Assembly: GCF_018294505.1 (NCBI RefSeq)
Contig: NC_057800.1
Location: 171,239,703-171,303,702 of the forward strand
DNA: 64,000 nt
Direction: 5' to 3'
DNA from: Triticum aestivum
Lineage: Eukaryota > Streptophyta > Magnoliopsida > Poales > Poaceae
Position numbers and translations under genes: made by a program
Shown: positions 23,400 to 35,382 of the stretch, piece by piece
Layout of the letters: each line of letters starts with the position of its first letter
Numbering within the stretch: position 1 is the stretch's first letter
Notes under the pieces: generated by a model
Told to the model about the DNA's origin: nothing
What the model saw: the letters and a program-made list of their open reading frames with translations, nothing else
Database searches by the model: none

Positions 23400-24440
23400 C
23401 CTTCACTCCGCCACCTCGCGCATCCTCACTCGACCGCCCCGCGCGTCGCCACTCGTTTGTGCACGTCTTCACCACTCCGCCGCCCCGCGCGTTGCCACTC
23501 GGTTGTGCACGTCTTCACCACTCGGCCGCCCCGCGCGTTGCCACTCAGTTGTGCACGTCTTCATCATTCGACCACCTCGCACATCATGACTTGGCCGCTC
23601 CGCGCGTCGCCACTCAGTTGTGCACGTCTTCATCATTCGACCACCTCACACATCACGACTCGACCGCTCCGCGCGTCGTCACTCGGTTGTGCATGTCTTC
23701 ACCAGTCGACCACCCCGTGCGTCGTCACTCGGTTGTACACATCATCGCCCCTCGGCCACCTCGCGCTTCGCCACTCAGTTGGTCACATTATCACTCGGCC
23801 GCCCCGCGCGTCACATATCGATTGGTCACCTCATCACCACTCGGCCACCCCGCGCGTCGCTACTCGGTTGGTCACCTCATCACCACTCGACCGCCCCGCG
23901 CGTCGCCATCGGTTGGTCACCTCATCACCACTCGGCCGCCCCATGCATTGCCACTCAGTTGTGCATGTCTTCATCATTCGACCACCTCGCACATCATGAC
24001 TTGGCCGCTCCGCGCGTCGCCACTCAGTTGTGCACGTCTTCATCATTAGACCACCTCACACATCACGACTCGACCGCTCCGCGCATCGTCACTCGGTTGT
24101 GCACGTCTTCACCACTCGACCGCCCCGCGCGTCGTCACTCGGTTGTACACATCATCGCCCCTCGGCCACCTCGCGCGTCGCCACTCGGTTGGTCACCTCA
24201 TTATCACTCGGCCGCCCCGCGCGTCGCATATCGATTGGTCACCTCATCACCACTCGGCCGCTCTGCGCGTCACCTCTCGGTTGATCACCTCATCACCACT
24301 CGGCCGCTCTGCGTGTCGCCTCTCGGTTGGTCACCTCATCACCACTCGGTCGTCTCGCACGTCGCCTATCGGTTGGTCACATCCTCGCCACTCGGCTGCC
24401 CCGTGCGTCACCACTCGATTGAACACATCTTCACCACTCG
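23400..24440 (+). repeat. Minisatellite, ~46 bp unit, about 22 copies
   Basis: Units of the type CGCCACTCGGTTGTGCACGT plus CTTCACCACTCGGCCGCCCC share the ACTCGGCCGC core with the 21033-21545 array. Copies vary between the TTGGTCACCTCATC and TTGTGCACGTCTTC versions. The 46 bp period is not a multiple of three, so the long frames across it are by-products. Confidence 0.9.
23520..24260 (+). repeat. 410 bp higher-order duplication within the array
   Basis: A block of about nine units is repeated at a 410 bp offset: the word ACCACCTCGCACATCATGAC starts at 23571 and again at 23981, with matching neighbours for some 330 bp. It looks like unequal exchange within the array. Confidence 0.8.
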
Positions 24441-25389
24441 GCCACTCGCGCACCTTCAGACAACTAAGTTGTTTTATAGCTAAGTCGTTTACACCCCCAG
24501 CACAGGAACGACTAAGTTACTCATATGATCAACCTCATATCACACTCTGTAGCAAGCTTACCTCTTTCGAGCATCACTCGGGGGCTGCGCACAGCCGTTG
24601 GCCATGTTGCCCTCAGGGGTTATGCCCATTCGATCAACCCATTGATCGCATCAGGAATATCTTTCTGACCATACATGCTCATTCCGCCGAAAATCTATAA
24701 TGGTAGTACTGTCCACTCGGACGATCGCCCAAATCATTTCTTGAAGTCATCTTCAGACTGCAAAAGGGTGAAAACGACGCTCCTCTATGGATACACTTGG
24801 CCCTTATCCTAGGCCCCAAGGCGTCAGTTTCACAAACTTGGACTCAGAGATGGCATGTGCTGGTGTTCCCCCGGGATAATGAGTAGCATCTCTCCGGAGA
24901 GTCAGCCCACACACTAGCCTCGCCACTTGGGTTTCATGGCACATCCATGTCAGACCACTAGTCTATCTCCTCCGGGAGACATACGAGTGCCACCAAGTTT
25001 TTCCTTGCAGTCAACATACCCCGATCAGTTGGGAAGCATGTCCACTCGGACAAATACCCCTTTCACGCAAAATTTAACGGTCAATATAAGAAGTACTGCT
25101 GGAATGATTACTCCCTGGAGTGTCCAGCTTTTTTCTACAGTCGTCAGTTTCAAAGCCGATTTCATTCACCGCGTTGAGAGCACGAAGATTCAACTGCTTG
25201 ACCGAGTTCCAAGCTGAATTTATTCCATACCGAGTGCACGAAGATCAGTCCGACTGACTCAGCTCCAGGCTGAGCTTACTTACCATGTCAAGCGCCTGAA
25301 GATGCATCCGATTGACTCAATTTCAGACTAAAAAGATATTTACCGTGTCGACTGCGTGGAGGTTTACCAGGACACTTAGACCCTCTGCC
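24441..25389 (+). other. Unclassified 3' interior of the Tat-like element
   Basis: No frame with a recognisable product on either strand. By analogy with the element at 60-64 kb this is where an antisense gene would lie, but I cannot recognise it. Confidence 0.4.
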
Positions 25390-25890
25390 AGGCTCATCTA
25401 GTCCGACAGAGGCTCAGAGACTACACCCAATGGGTGCACTCAGCGTGTCTCCACTGGAAGAGAACTCGGAAAGAAATACTTTGCTCGATGCAAAACCAGC
25501 TCCAGAATGGTTATGAGGTGGCGAGCTCCGGTGGGCGCCCCCGTCCCCCTGGTTGGGGGAGACGTGGCGAGCCCGGTGGGCGCCCCCATCCCACCGGGCT
25601 CTAAGACTCCCGCCGACTGCCCGCAGTCGACGGCGGTCTCAGGGACTACACCCAGTGGGTGCACTCAGCGTGCCCCCACTGGAGTAATCTCCACTTGGTA
25701 CGGCCTGACCAATCCGAGTGATGAACAACAACAAAAACACAGGCTCTAAGACTCCCGCCGACTGCCCGCAGTCGACGGCAGTCTCGGGGACTACACCTAG
25801 TGGGTGCACTCAGCGTGCCCCCACTAGAATGGTATCCACTCGGAACGGTCCGCCCGGTCCGAGTGACGGCCAAACAACAAAAAAAATACA
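25390..25890 (+). repeat. Three diverged repeats shared with 63.3-63.8 kb
   Basis: Three units contain GACTACACCCAGTGGGTGCA then CTCAGCGTGCCCCCACTGG, at about 25414, 25643 and 25790. The reverse complement of the same repeat occurs three times at 63391, 63545 and 63706 in an intron of the antisense gene there. Confidence 0.85.
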
Positions 25891-26159
25891 TGTTCCAGGC
25901 GTGAAGAAATTCCGAGTAATCAGTTACTCAATGCAGGACCAGCTCCAAATCACTCCAAAAAAAATTGCTATAAGGTGAGTTTAACGCTCCTCCGTGGACC
26001 CGTTTGAGCTCATTTCACTCGGACACCATACAGTCTGGAATCCGTCAAGGCAACATGCGGAGATAAGATTGCCGGGTGACCAGAGGGAGTTCATAAGTGC
26101 CTTCGTAGCACTCAACTCATCTGGGAATTCACCTCGACTCGACTTGCTCAACCTCGACC

Positions 26160-26173
26160 GATTCGGGGGCTAA
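26160..26173 (+). promoter_or_regulatory. Polypurine tract of the Tat-like element
   Basis: GATTCGGGGGCTAA immediately precedes the 3' LTR. The same motif, reversed, flanks the LTR ending at 60664. Confidence 0.75.
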
Positions 26174-26766
26174 TGACGAGGACATGTATTGGGGGTAGGG
26201 TAACATGCCTGACCTAAAGGCCCTACCCATGGACACCGTATACTCTGTACTGGGCCCCTGGGCCAGATCGCCATCCAGATGTACCACAACTTGAAAATCA
26301 TTTGGACGGCGACAACCACTCGGAGCACGACACTTCACTCGGCGAGCTCATTCCACTCGACCGTGTAACTCACTCGGATATGCAAAGACCAATAGTCAGC
26401 ATGACGGTTTGTAGCTAGTAGGCAGGCATTATGGCATTGATGCTCCACCGTGTAATATAAGGGGTGAGGGGGTGGCGCACTCTATATAAGCCACCCCCAC
26501 CACTAGACTAGGGGGCTCTTTTCTTCCATCTCTCTCTCTTTTTCACCATTAGTCTCAGGACTACGGGGATCTGTTCTCCTCTCATTGTAATCTCCGGATA
26601 CATACTAAGATAAAACAAAGCCTCTCCGGAGCACGAGACATAGGGTTGTTATCTCCACCCTGAGAGGCCCGAACTCGCTAAAACCACCGTGTCACCCATA
26701 TGCATCTCGATAGATCATGCTCCTTTATCCTACCCCTCTTTTATTGTCGGAATCGTTACCACGACA
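26174..26766 (+). mobile_element. 3' LTR of the Tat-like element
   Basis: 593 bp, matching 12328-12919, followed by target duplication GGTGG at 26767-26771. Confidence 0.93.
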
Positions 26767-26771
26767 GGTGG

Positions 26772-27897
26772 TATTAGGATCTTTTATTCCTCGTCTACAC
26801 TCTGGGATTCTGATCTCTCTTCTATCCGGGTTAAATAATTTTGCTAAAATCTAACTTTAGGTTCTCGAAAATACTTTCTCCCGGAGAGCCCCTTCAGTCC
26901 AGATGATCGCTTGCTGCACCAGAAGATTTCGAAGATACTCTCCGATGTTTCCCTGAAACCCTTGTTCCCTTCACTGTTGCAATTCCATATCATCGATAAA
27001 TCCCTATGGATAGCTGCATACACTTGTCGTCCATACCTTCATTTCCAATTGTTCTTGTTATTACAAGATACCCTGAAATACTGCGGATATTCTGAGAATC
27101 CTTTGTGCCTACTGTCTTGCAGCTCCTTGTCGCCTGAATACACCTACAAATTAATCCTCACACATATTGAGGATTTGTTTTTCCCCAGTTGTTCATGTGT
27201 TTCACAAAATTCTTTGAGATACTATTCGATCTTCCGAAATCCTTAGTAGCCTATTGCTCTTGAAATTCTTACTTCCTTGCATTATGGTTAGTCGCATAAG
27301 TCTGGTACTCTTATTGGCATCCTTTGTCACTATCATTTTGAGTCTGTTGATTCAACGTGTGTGCGAATGCTCACAATCATCAATCGAAATTATAATTCGT
27401 CCTTCCGGCTCAGACATCACTCCGGACATGAGTTGATTCTCGACCAATCAAATTACCGTCGATTGTACCCCTAAGTCTATTCAACTTATCCATCCTTAAT
27501 CAGAGCGTTTGCTTATGATATCTTGATTTGGAATTCATAATTCCTACTCATTTGAGCTTTGAATTAGTCAGTTGTTTCTATAATTTGATCTCCTTGCATT
27601 CTTTCTTCTTCTGGATGCTCATGTTAGATTCCTTGTGGACTACCAGATCCTTTGTTGGATTTTATCCGACAACATCCTTCTTATTCAATAACTTGTGAGC
27701 CTTTTCCCCCCGATATATAATACCTTTGGTAAATTGTATTCTCCAATTTGGCTAACCATGCTCAGCTTTCGAGCTTGTGTTATTTACTCTTGAAGTTTGT
27801 GGTATATGTCCCTAACATGCCCCGATGGGTTCAATCTATGCGTTTCATAATCCGTGTGAACCCGAGAGTTTTTCACGAGTAATACTCTTCTGGTGTT
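26772..27897 (+). other. Leader-side remainder of the second long-LTR element
   Basis: Sequence resumes here after the Tat-like insertion, continuous with 12327. It is rich in short open frames without recognisable gag or pol domains, so the element may be a non-autonomous type. It ends abruptly near 27897, where Athila-type protease codons begin with no LTR terminus at the join. Confidence 0.55.
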
Positions 27898-30390
27898 TTG
27901 CCAAATAAAATTTCAACTCTACTCTTGAATACTGTTAATGCTAGGATAGATTGCAAAAAGGATGTTGTTACTATTGGTTTGGGGGATATGTCTCATGAGT
28001 TTAATTTTGCTAAATCTCGTAGACAACCCCATGATAAAGAATTGCCTAGTAAAGATGAAATTATTGGTCTTGCTTCTATTGCCGTGCCTCCTAACAATCC
28101 TTTAGAACAATATTTGCTCGACCATGAGAATGATGTGTTTATGAATGAAAGAAGGGAAATAGATGAAGTATTCTTTAATCAGGGACCTATTTTGAAACAC
28201 AACTTGCCTGTTGAAATTCTAGGGGTCCTCCTCCACCTAAGGGTGATCCCGTGTTTGAGCTTGAACCTTTACCTGATACTCTTAAATATGCTTATCTTGA
28301 TGAGAAAGAGATATATCCTGTTATTATTTGTGCTAACCTTTCAGAGCATGAAGAAAATAAACTATTGAAAACTCTGAAGAAGCACCGTGCTGCTATTGGA
28401 TATACTCTTGATGTTCTTAAGGGCATTAGTCCCACTCTATGCCAACATAAAATAAAATTGGAGAAAGATGCAAAACCGGTTGTTGATCACCAACGGCGGT
28501 TAAATCCTAAGATGAAAGAAGTGGTAAGAAAAGAAATACTAAAGCTTCTAGAGGCAGGTATAATTTATCCCGTCGCAGATAGTTAGTGGGTAAGTCCTGT
28601 CCATTGTGTCCCTAAGAAGGGAGGTATTATTGTTGCTCCTAATGATAAAGATGAATTGATCCCACAAAGAATTGTTACAGGTTATAGAATGGTAATTGAT
28701 TTCCGCAAATTAAATAAAGCTACTAAAAATGATCATTACCCTTTACCTTTTATTGATCAAATGCTAGAAAGATTATCCAAACATACACATTTTTGCTTCC
28801 TAGATGGTTATTCTGGTTTCTCTCAAATACCTGTGTCAAAAGAGGATCAAGAAAATACCACTTTTACTTGCCCTTTCGGTACCTTTGCGTATAGACGTAT
28901 GCCTTTTGGTTTATGCAATGCACCTGCTACCTTTCAAAGATGTATGACTGCTATATTCTCTGACTTTTGTGAAAAGATTGTTGAGGTTTTCATGGATGAT
29001 TTCTCCATTTATGGAACTTCTTTTGACGATTTTTTAAGCAACCTTGATCGAGTTTTGCAGAGATGTGAAGAAACTAATCTTGTCTTGAATTGGGAGAAGT
29101 TCCACTTTATGGTTAATGAAGGTATTTTCTTGGGGCATAAAATTTCTGAAAGAGGTATTGAAGTTGATAAAGCTAAGGTTGATGCTATTGAAAAGATGCC
29201 ATGTCCTAAGGACATTAAAGGTATAAGAAGTTTCCTTAGTCATGCCAGTTTTTATAGGAGGTTCATTAAGGACTTCTCAAAAATTTCCAGGCCTCTGACT
29301 AATCTCTTACAAAAAGATGTTCCTTTTGTCTTTGATGATGATTGTGTAGAAGCATTTGAAATACTTAAGAAAGCTTTGATTTCTGCACCTATTGTCCAGC
29401 CTCCTGATTGGAATTTACCCTTTGAAATTATGTGTGATGCTAGTGATTATGTTGTAGGGGCTGTTCTAGGACAAAGAGTTGATACGAAATTAAATGTTAT
29501 CCAATATGCTAGTAAAACTCTAGACAGTACCCAGAGAAATTATGCTACTACTGAAAAAGAATTTTTAGCAGTCGTATTTGCTTGTGATAAGTTCAGACCT
29601 TATATTGTTGATTCTAAAGTAATTGTTCACACTGATCATGCTCCTATTAAATATCTTATGGAAAATAAGGATGCTAAACCTAGAATTATTAGATGGGTTC
29701 TCTTGCTACAAGAATTTGATTTGCATATTATTATTGATAGAAAGGGAGCTGAGAACCTCGTTGCAGACAACTTGTCTAGGTTAGAGAATGTTCTTGATGA
29801 CCCACTACCTATTGATGATAGATTTCCTGACGAACAACTAGCTATCATAAATGCTTCTCGTACTGCTCCATGGTATGCTGATTATGCCAATTATATTGTT
29901 GCTAAATTTATACCACCTAGTTTCATATACCAGCAAAAGAAAAAGTTTTCCTATGAGTTAAGGCATTACTTTTGGGATGACCCGCACCTTTATAAAGAAG
30001 GAGTAGATAGTGTTATTAGACATTGTGTACCTGAGCATGAACAGGAACAGATCCTACGCAAGTGTCACTCCGAGGCTTATGAAGGACACCTTGCTGGAGA
30101 TAGAACTGCACATAAGGTACTGCAATCCGGTTTTTATTGGCCTACTCTCTTCAAGGATGCCCGTAAGTTTGTCTTGTCTTGTGATGAATGTCAAAGAATT
30201 GATAACATTAGTAGATGTCAAGAAATGTCTATGAATTATTCACTTGTTATTGAACCATTTGATGTTTGGGGCTTTGATTATATGGGACCATTTCCTTCCT
30301 CTAATGGGTATACACATATTTTAGTTGCTGTTGATTAAGTTACTAAGTGGGTAGAAGCTATTCCAACTAGTAGTGTTGATCATAACACCT
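27898..30390 (+). pseudogene. Athila-type pol, protease end to integrase core
   Basis: The part covers the end of protease (27898-28220), RT (FMDD near 28990-29002), RNase H (CDASD, TDHAPI and ADNLSR) and the start of integrase (HHCC zinc region with CDECQ near 30180, then WGFDYMGPF). Defects: a frame change near 28220, TAG at 28584-28586 and TAA at 30336-30338. RT and RNase H together stay open for 560 codons, which is much better preserved than the chromovirus at the left. The gene stops at the CTATT target site of the inserted copia and continues at 40729. Confidence 0.92.
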
Positions 30391-30395
30391 CTATT

Positions 30396-32120
30396 TGAAG
30401 GAAATATGCCCTAGAGGCAATAATAAAGTTATTATTTATTTCCTTATTTCATGATAAATGTTTATTATTCATGCTAGAATTGTATTAACCGGAAACATAA
30501 TACATGTGTGAATACATAGACAAACAGAGTGTCACTAGTATGCCTCTACTTGACTAGCTCGTTGATCGAAGATGGTTATGTTTCCTAGCCATAGACATGA
30601 GTTGTCATTTGATTAATGGGATCACATCATTAGGAGAATGATGTGATTGACTTGACCCATTCCATTAGCTGAGCACTTGATCGTTTAGTTTGTTGCTATT
30701 GCTTTCTTCATAACTTATACATGTTCCTATGACTATGAGATTATGCAACTCCCGTTTACCGGAGGAACACTTTGTGTGCTACCAAATGTCACAACGTAAC
30801 TGGGTGATTATAAAGGTGCTCTACAGGTGTCTCCGAAGGTACTTGTTGGGTTGGCGTATTTCAAGATTAGGATTTGTCACTTCGATTGTCGGAGAGGTAT
30901 CTCTGGGCCCTCTCGGTAATGCACATCACTTAAGCCTTGCAAGCATTGCAACTAATAAGTTAGTTGCGGGATGATGTATTACAGAACGAGTAAAAGAGAC
31001 TTGCCGGTAACGAGATTGAACTAGGTATTGAGATACCGACGATCGAATCTCGGGCAAGTAGCATACCGATGACAAAGGGAACAACGTATATTGTTATGCG
31101 GTCTGGACGATAAAGATCTTCGTAGAATATATGGGAGCCAATATGAGCATCCAGGTTCCGCTATTGGTTATTGACCGGAGACGTGTCTCGGTCATGTCTA
31201 CATAGTTCTCGAACCCGTAGGGTCCGCACGCTTAAGGTTTGGATGACAGTTATATTATGAGTTTATGAGTTTTGATGTACCGAAGGAGTTCGGAGTCCCG
31301 GATGAGATCGGGGACATGACGAGGAGTCTCGAAATGGTCGAGACGTAAAGATCGATATATTGGACGACTATATTCGGACATCGGAAAGGTTCCGAGTGAT
31401 TCGGGTATTTTTCGGAGCACCGGAGAGTTACGGGAATTCACCGGGGAGTATATGGGCCTTATTGGGCCATACGGGAATAGAGGAGAGAGGCCAAAAGGAA
31501 GGAGGGGCGCGCCCCCCCTCTGGTCCGAATTGTACAAGGGGTGCAGCCCACCTTTCCTTGTTCCTCTCCCCCTCTTTCCTTCTCTCCTACTCCAACAAGG
31601 GAAGGAGGAGTCCTACTCCCGGTGGGAGTAGGACTCCCCCCTTGGCGCGCTCTCCTCCTAGGCCGGCCGCCTCCCTCCCTTGCTCCTTTATATACGGGGG
31701 CAGGGGGCACCCCAGAGACACAATAGTTGATCATTTTATCTCTTAGCCGTGTGCGGTGCCCCCCTCCACCATAGTCCTCGATAATATTGTAGTGGTGCTT
31801 AGGCGAAGCCCTGCGATAGTAGAACATCAAGATTGTCACCACACCGTCGTGTTGACGGAACTCTTCCCCGACATTCTGCTGGATCGGAGTCCGGGGATCG
31901 TCATCGAGCTGAACGTGTGCTAGAACTCGGAGGTGCCGTAGTTTCGGTGCTTGATCGGTCGGGCCATGAAGATGTACGACTACATCAACCGCGTTGTGCT
32001 AACGCTTCCGCTTTCGGTCTACGAGGGTACGTAGACAACACTCTCCCCTCTCATTGCTATGCATCACCATGATCTTGCGTGTGCGTAGGATTTTTTTTGA
32101 AATTGCTACGTTCCCCAACA
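30396..32120 (+). mobile_element. 5' LTR of the Angela-type element
   Basis: 1725 bp; TSD CTATT on its left, primer site on its right. Its first base pair is TG, although the normal TGTTGG start reads TGAAGG in both LTRs. Confidence 0.95.
31689..31694 (+). promoter_or_regulatory. TATA box in the Angela-type LTR
   Basis: CCTTTATATACGGGGGCAGG; the 3' LTR repeats it at 40293-40298. It would start the genomic RNA. Confidence 0.7.
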
Positions 32121-32134
32121 GTGGCATCCGAGCC
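32121..32134 (+). promoter_or_regulatory. Degenerate Met-type primer binding site
   Basis: GTGGCATCCGAGCC is the plant TGGTATCAGAGCC site with two changed bases, directly after the LTR. Confidence 0.75.
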
Positions 32135-33379
32135 TAGGTTTTATGCGTTGATGTTGTGCACGAGTAGAAAACAAGTGAGTTGTGGGCGATATAAGTCATA
32201 CTGCTTACCAGCATGTCATACTTTGGTTCGGCGGTATTGTTGGATGAAGCGGCCCGGACCGACATTACGCGTACGCTTACGCGAGACTGGTTCTACCAAC
32301 GTGCTTTGCACACAGGTGGCTGGCGGGTGTCAGTTTCTCCAACTTTAGTTGAACCAAGTGTGACTACGCCTGGTCCTTGCGAAGGTTAAAACAACACCAA
32401 CTTGACAAACTATCGTTGTGGTTTTGATGCGTAGGTAAGAACGGTTCTTGCTAAGCCCGTAGCAGCCACGTAAAACTTGCAACAACAAAGTAGAGGACGT
32501 CTAACTTGTTTTTGCAGGGCATGTTGTGATGTGATATGGTCAAGACATGATGCTAAATTTTATTGTATGAGATGATCATGTTTTGTAACCGAGTTATCGG
32601 CAACTGGCAGGAGCCATATGGTTGTCGCTTTATTGTATGCAATGCAATTGCGCTGTAATGCTTTACTTTATCACTAAGCGGTAGCGATAGTCGTGGAAGC
32701 ATAAGATTGGCGAGACGACAACGATGCTACGATGGAGATCAAGGTGTCGCGCCGGTGACGATGGTGATCATGACGGTGCTTCGGAGATGGAGATCACAAG
32801 CACAAGATGATGATGGCCATATCATATCACTTATATTGATTGCATGTGATGTTTATCTTTTATGCATCTTATCTTGCTTTGATTGACGGTAGCATTATAA
32901 GATGATCTCTCACTAAATTTCAAGATAAAAGTGTTCTCCCTGAGTATGCACCGTTGCCAAAGTTCGTCGTGCCCAGACACCACGTGATGATCGGGTGTGA
33001 TAAGCTCTACGTCCATCTACAACGGGTGCAAGCCAGTTTTGCACACGCAGAATACTCAGGTTAAACTTGACGAGCCTAGCATATGCAGATATGGCCTCGG
33101 AACACTGAGACCGAAAGGTCGAGCGTGAATCATATAGTAGATATGATCAACATAGTGATGTTCACCATTGAAAACTACTCCATTTCACGTGATGATCGGT
33201 TATGGTTTAGTTGATTTGGATCACGTGATCACTTAGAAGATTAGAGGGATGTCTTTCTAAGTGGGAGTTCTTAAGTAATATGATTAATTGAACTTTAATT
33301 TATCATGAACTTAGTCCTGATAGTATTTGCATATCTATGTTGTAGATCAATAGCTCGCGTTATTGCTTCCCTATGTTTT
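32135..33379 (+). other. Leader of the Angela-type element
   Basis: Long non-coding leader, as is usual for this group. No open frame with a recognisable product. Confidence 0.6.
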
Positions 33380-34153
33380 ATATGTGTTCCTAGAGAAAAC
33401 TAAGTTGAAAGATGATAGTAGCAATGATGCGGACTGGGTCCGTGATCTGAGGTTTATCCTCATTGCTGCACAGAAGAATTATGTCTTTAATTCACCGCTA
33501 GGTGACTGACCTATTGCAGGAGCAGATGCAGACGTTATGAACGTTTGGCTAGCTCAATATGATGACTACTTGATAGTTTAGTGCACCATGCTTAACAGCT
33601 TAGAATCGGGATTTCAAAGACGTTTTGAACGTCATGGACCATATGAGATGTTCCAGGAGTTGAAGTTAATATTTCAAGTAAATACCCGAGTTGAGAGATA
33701 TGAAGTCTCCAACAAGTTCTATAGCTAAAAGATGGAGGAGAATAGCTCAAGCAGTGAGCATGTGCTCAAATTTTCTGGGTACTACAATCGCTTGAATCAA
33801 GTGGGAGTTAATCTTCCAGATAAAATAGTGATTGACAGAATTCTCTAGTCACCATCACCAAGTTAGTAGAACTTCGTGATGAACTATAATATGCAAGGGA
33901 TAACGGAAACGATTCCCAAGCTCTTCGTGATGCTGAAATCGACGAAGGTAGAAATCAAGAAAAGCATCAAGTGTTGATGGTAAACAAAATCACTAGTTTC
34001 AAGTAAAGGGACAAAGGGAAGAAAGGGGAACTTCAAGAAGAACAGCAAGCAAGTTGCTGCTCAAGTGAAAAACCCAAGTCTGGACCTAAGCCTGAAACTG
34101 AGTGCTTCTACTGCAAAGGGACTGGTCACTGGAAGCGGAACTACCCCAAGTAA
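33380..34153 (+). pseudogene. Angela-type gag, broken
   Basis: Translated fragments such as DWVRDLRFILIAAQKNYVFN identify a copia gag, but stops interrupt it every few dozen codons. The zinc knuckle near 34105-34150 reads CFYCKGTGHWKRNY: its fourth ligand, normally Cys, is Tyr. Gag would form the virus-like particle in the cytoplasm and bind the element RNA; this copy cannot. Confidence 0.8.
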
Positions 34154-35382
34154 TTGGCGGATAAGAAGGATGGCAAAGTGAACAAAGGTATATTTGATAT
34201 ACAGATTATTGATGTGTATATTACTAGTGTTCGTAGCAACCCCTCGGTATTTGATACTGGTTCAGTTGCTAAGAGTAGTAACTCGAAACGGGAGTTGCAG
34301 AATGAACAGAGACTAGTTAAGGGTGAAGTGACGATGTGTGTTGGAAGTAGTTCCAAGATTGATATGATCATCATCGCACACTCCCTATACTTTCGGGATT
34401 AGTGTTGAACCTAAATAAGTGTTATTTGGTGTTTGCGTTGAGCATGAATATGATTTGATCATGTTTATTGCAATACGGTTATTCATGTAAGTTAGAGAAT
34501 AATTGTTGTTCTGTTTACATGAATAAAACCTTCTATGGTCATACACCCAATGAAAATGGTTTGTTGGATCTCGATCGTGGTGATACACATTTTTATAATA
34601 TTGAAGCCAAAAGATGCAAAGTTAATAATGATAGTGCAACTTATTTGTGGCACTGCCGGTTAGGTTATATTGGTGTAAAGCGCATGAAGAAAATCCATGC
34701 TGATGGGCTTTTGGAATCACTTGATTATGAATCAGTTTATGCTTGCGCACCATGCCTCATGGGCAAGATGACTAAGACTCCGTTCTCCGGAACAATGGAC
34801 CGAGCAACAGATTTGTTGGAAATCATACATACTGATGTATGTGGTCCGATGAATATTGAGGCTCGCGGCAGGTATCATTATTTTCTAATCTTCACAGATG
34901 ATTTGAGAAGATATGAGTATATCTACTTGTTGAAACGCAAATCTGAAACATTTGAAAAGTTCAAAGAATTTCAGAGTGAAGTGGAGAATCAGCATAACAA
35001 AAATAAAAGTATCTACGATATGATCACAGAAGTAAAATATTTGAGTTACGAGTTTGGCCTTCAGTTAAAACAATGTGAAAAAGTTTCACTACTCACGCCA
35101 CCTGGAACACCATTACAGTGTAATGGTGTGTCCGAACATCGTAACCGTACTTTATTAGATATGGTGCGATCTATGATGTCTCTTACCGATTTACCACTAT
35201 CGTTTTGGGGTTGTGCATTAGAGACAGCTACATTCACATTAAATAGGGCACCATCTAAATCCGTTGAGACGACACCGTATGAACTATGGTTTGGCAAGAA
35301 ACCTAAGCTGTCGTTTCTTAAAGTTTGAGGTTGCAATGCTTATGTGAAAAAGTTTCAACCTGATAAGCTCAAACCCTAATCG
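34154..35382 (+). pseudogene. Angela-type protease and integrase, broken
   Basis: Protease survives as a short frame with FDTGSVAKS. Integrase is open from 34468 to 35328 but inactive by sequence: the second His of the HHCC finger is Tyr (HCRLGY), Cys-X2-Cys is present (CAPC), the first core Asp is present (HTDVCGP), and the region that should hold the second Asp does not match (near 35020-35050). The GKKPKLSFLKV end is followed by a stop at 35326-35328 and further stops. Confidence 0.85.

Larger units (their letters stand above)
12328..26766 (+). mobile_element. Complete Tat-like gypsy element lacking gag-pol
   Basis: Two direct LTRs (12328-12919 and 26174-26766) are flanked by a perfect GGTGG duplication (12323-12327 and 26767-26771). 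The interior holds no recognisable gag or pol. It consists of a primer-like site, non-coding DNA, an inserted copia element, and several minisatellite arrays. The LTR start, the LTR end (ACCACGACA) and the GGGGGCTAA polypurine tract match the reversed element at 47185-64000, which carries an antisense ORF typical of the Tat lineage; lineage is inferred from that relative. Without pol it must have moved with enzymes from elsewhere. I count about 19 differences between the LTRs (~3%). Confidence 0.88.

Noticed and set aside
21033..24440. CRISPR-like array of direct repeats
   Set aside because: Units are contiguous without unique spacers, they vary, and the DNA is from a plant nuclear genome.
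21136..24483. Frames of up to 287 codons across the minisatellites
   Set aside because: The 46 bp period shifts the reading frame at each unit, so the frames are open only because the unit lacks stops in all phases.
31360..31842. Frames of ~128 codons in Angela-type LTRs
   Set aside because: LTR promoter and leader DNA; the corresponding frames in the other LTR differ in length and sequence.
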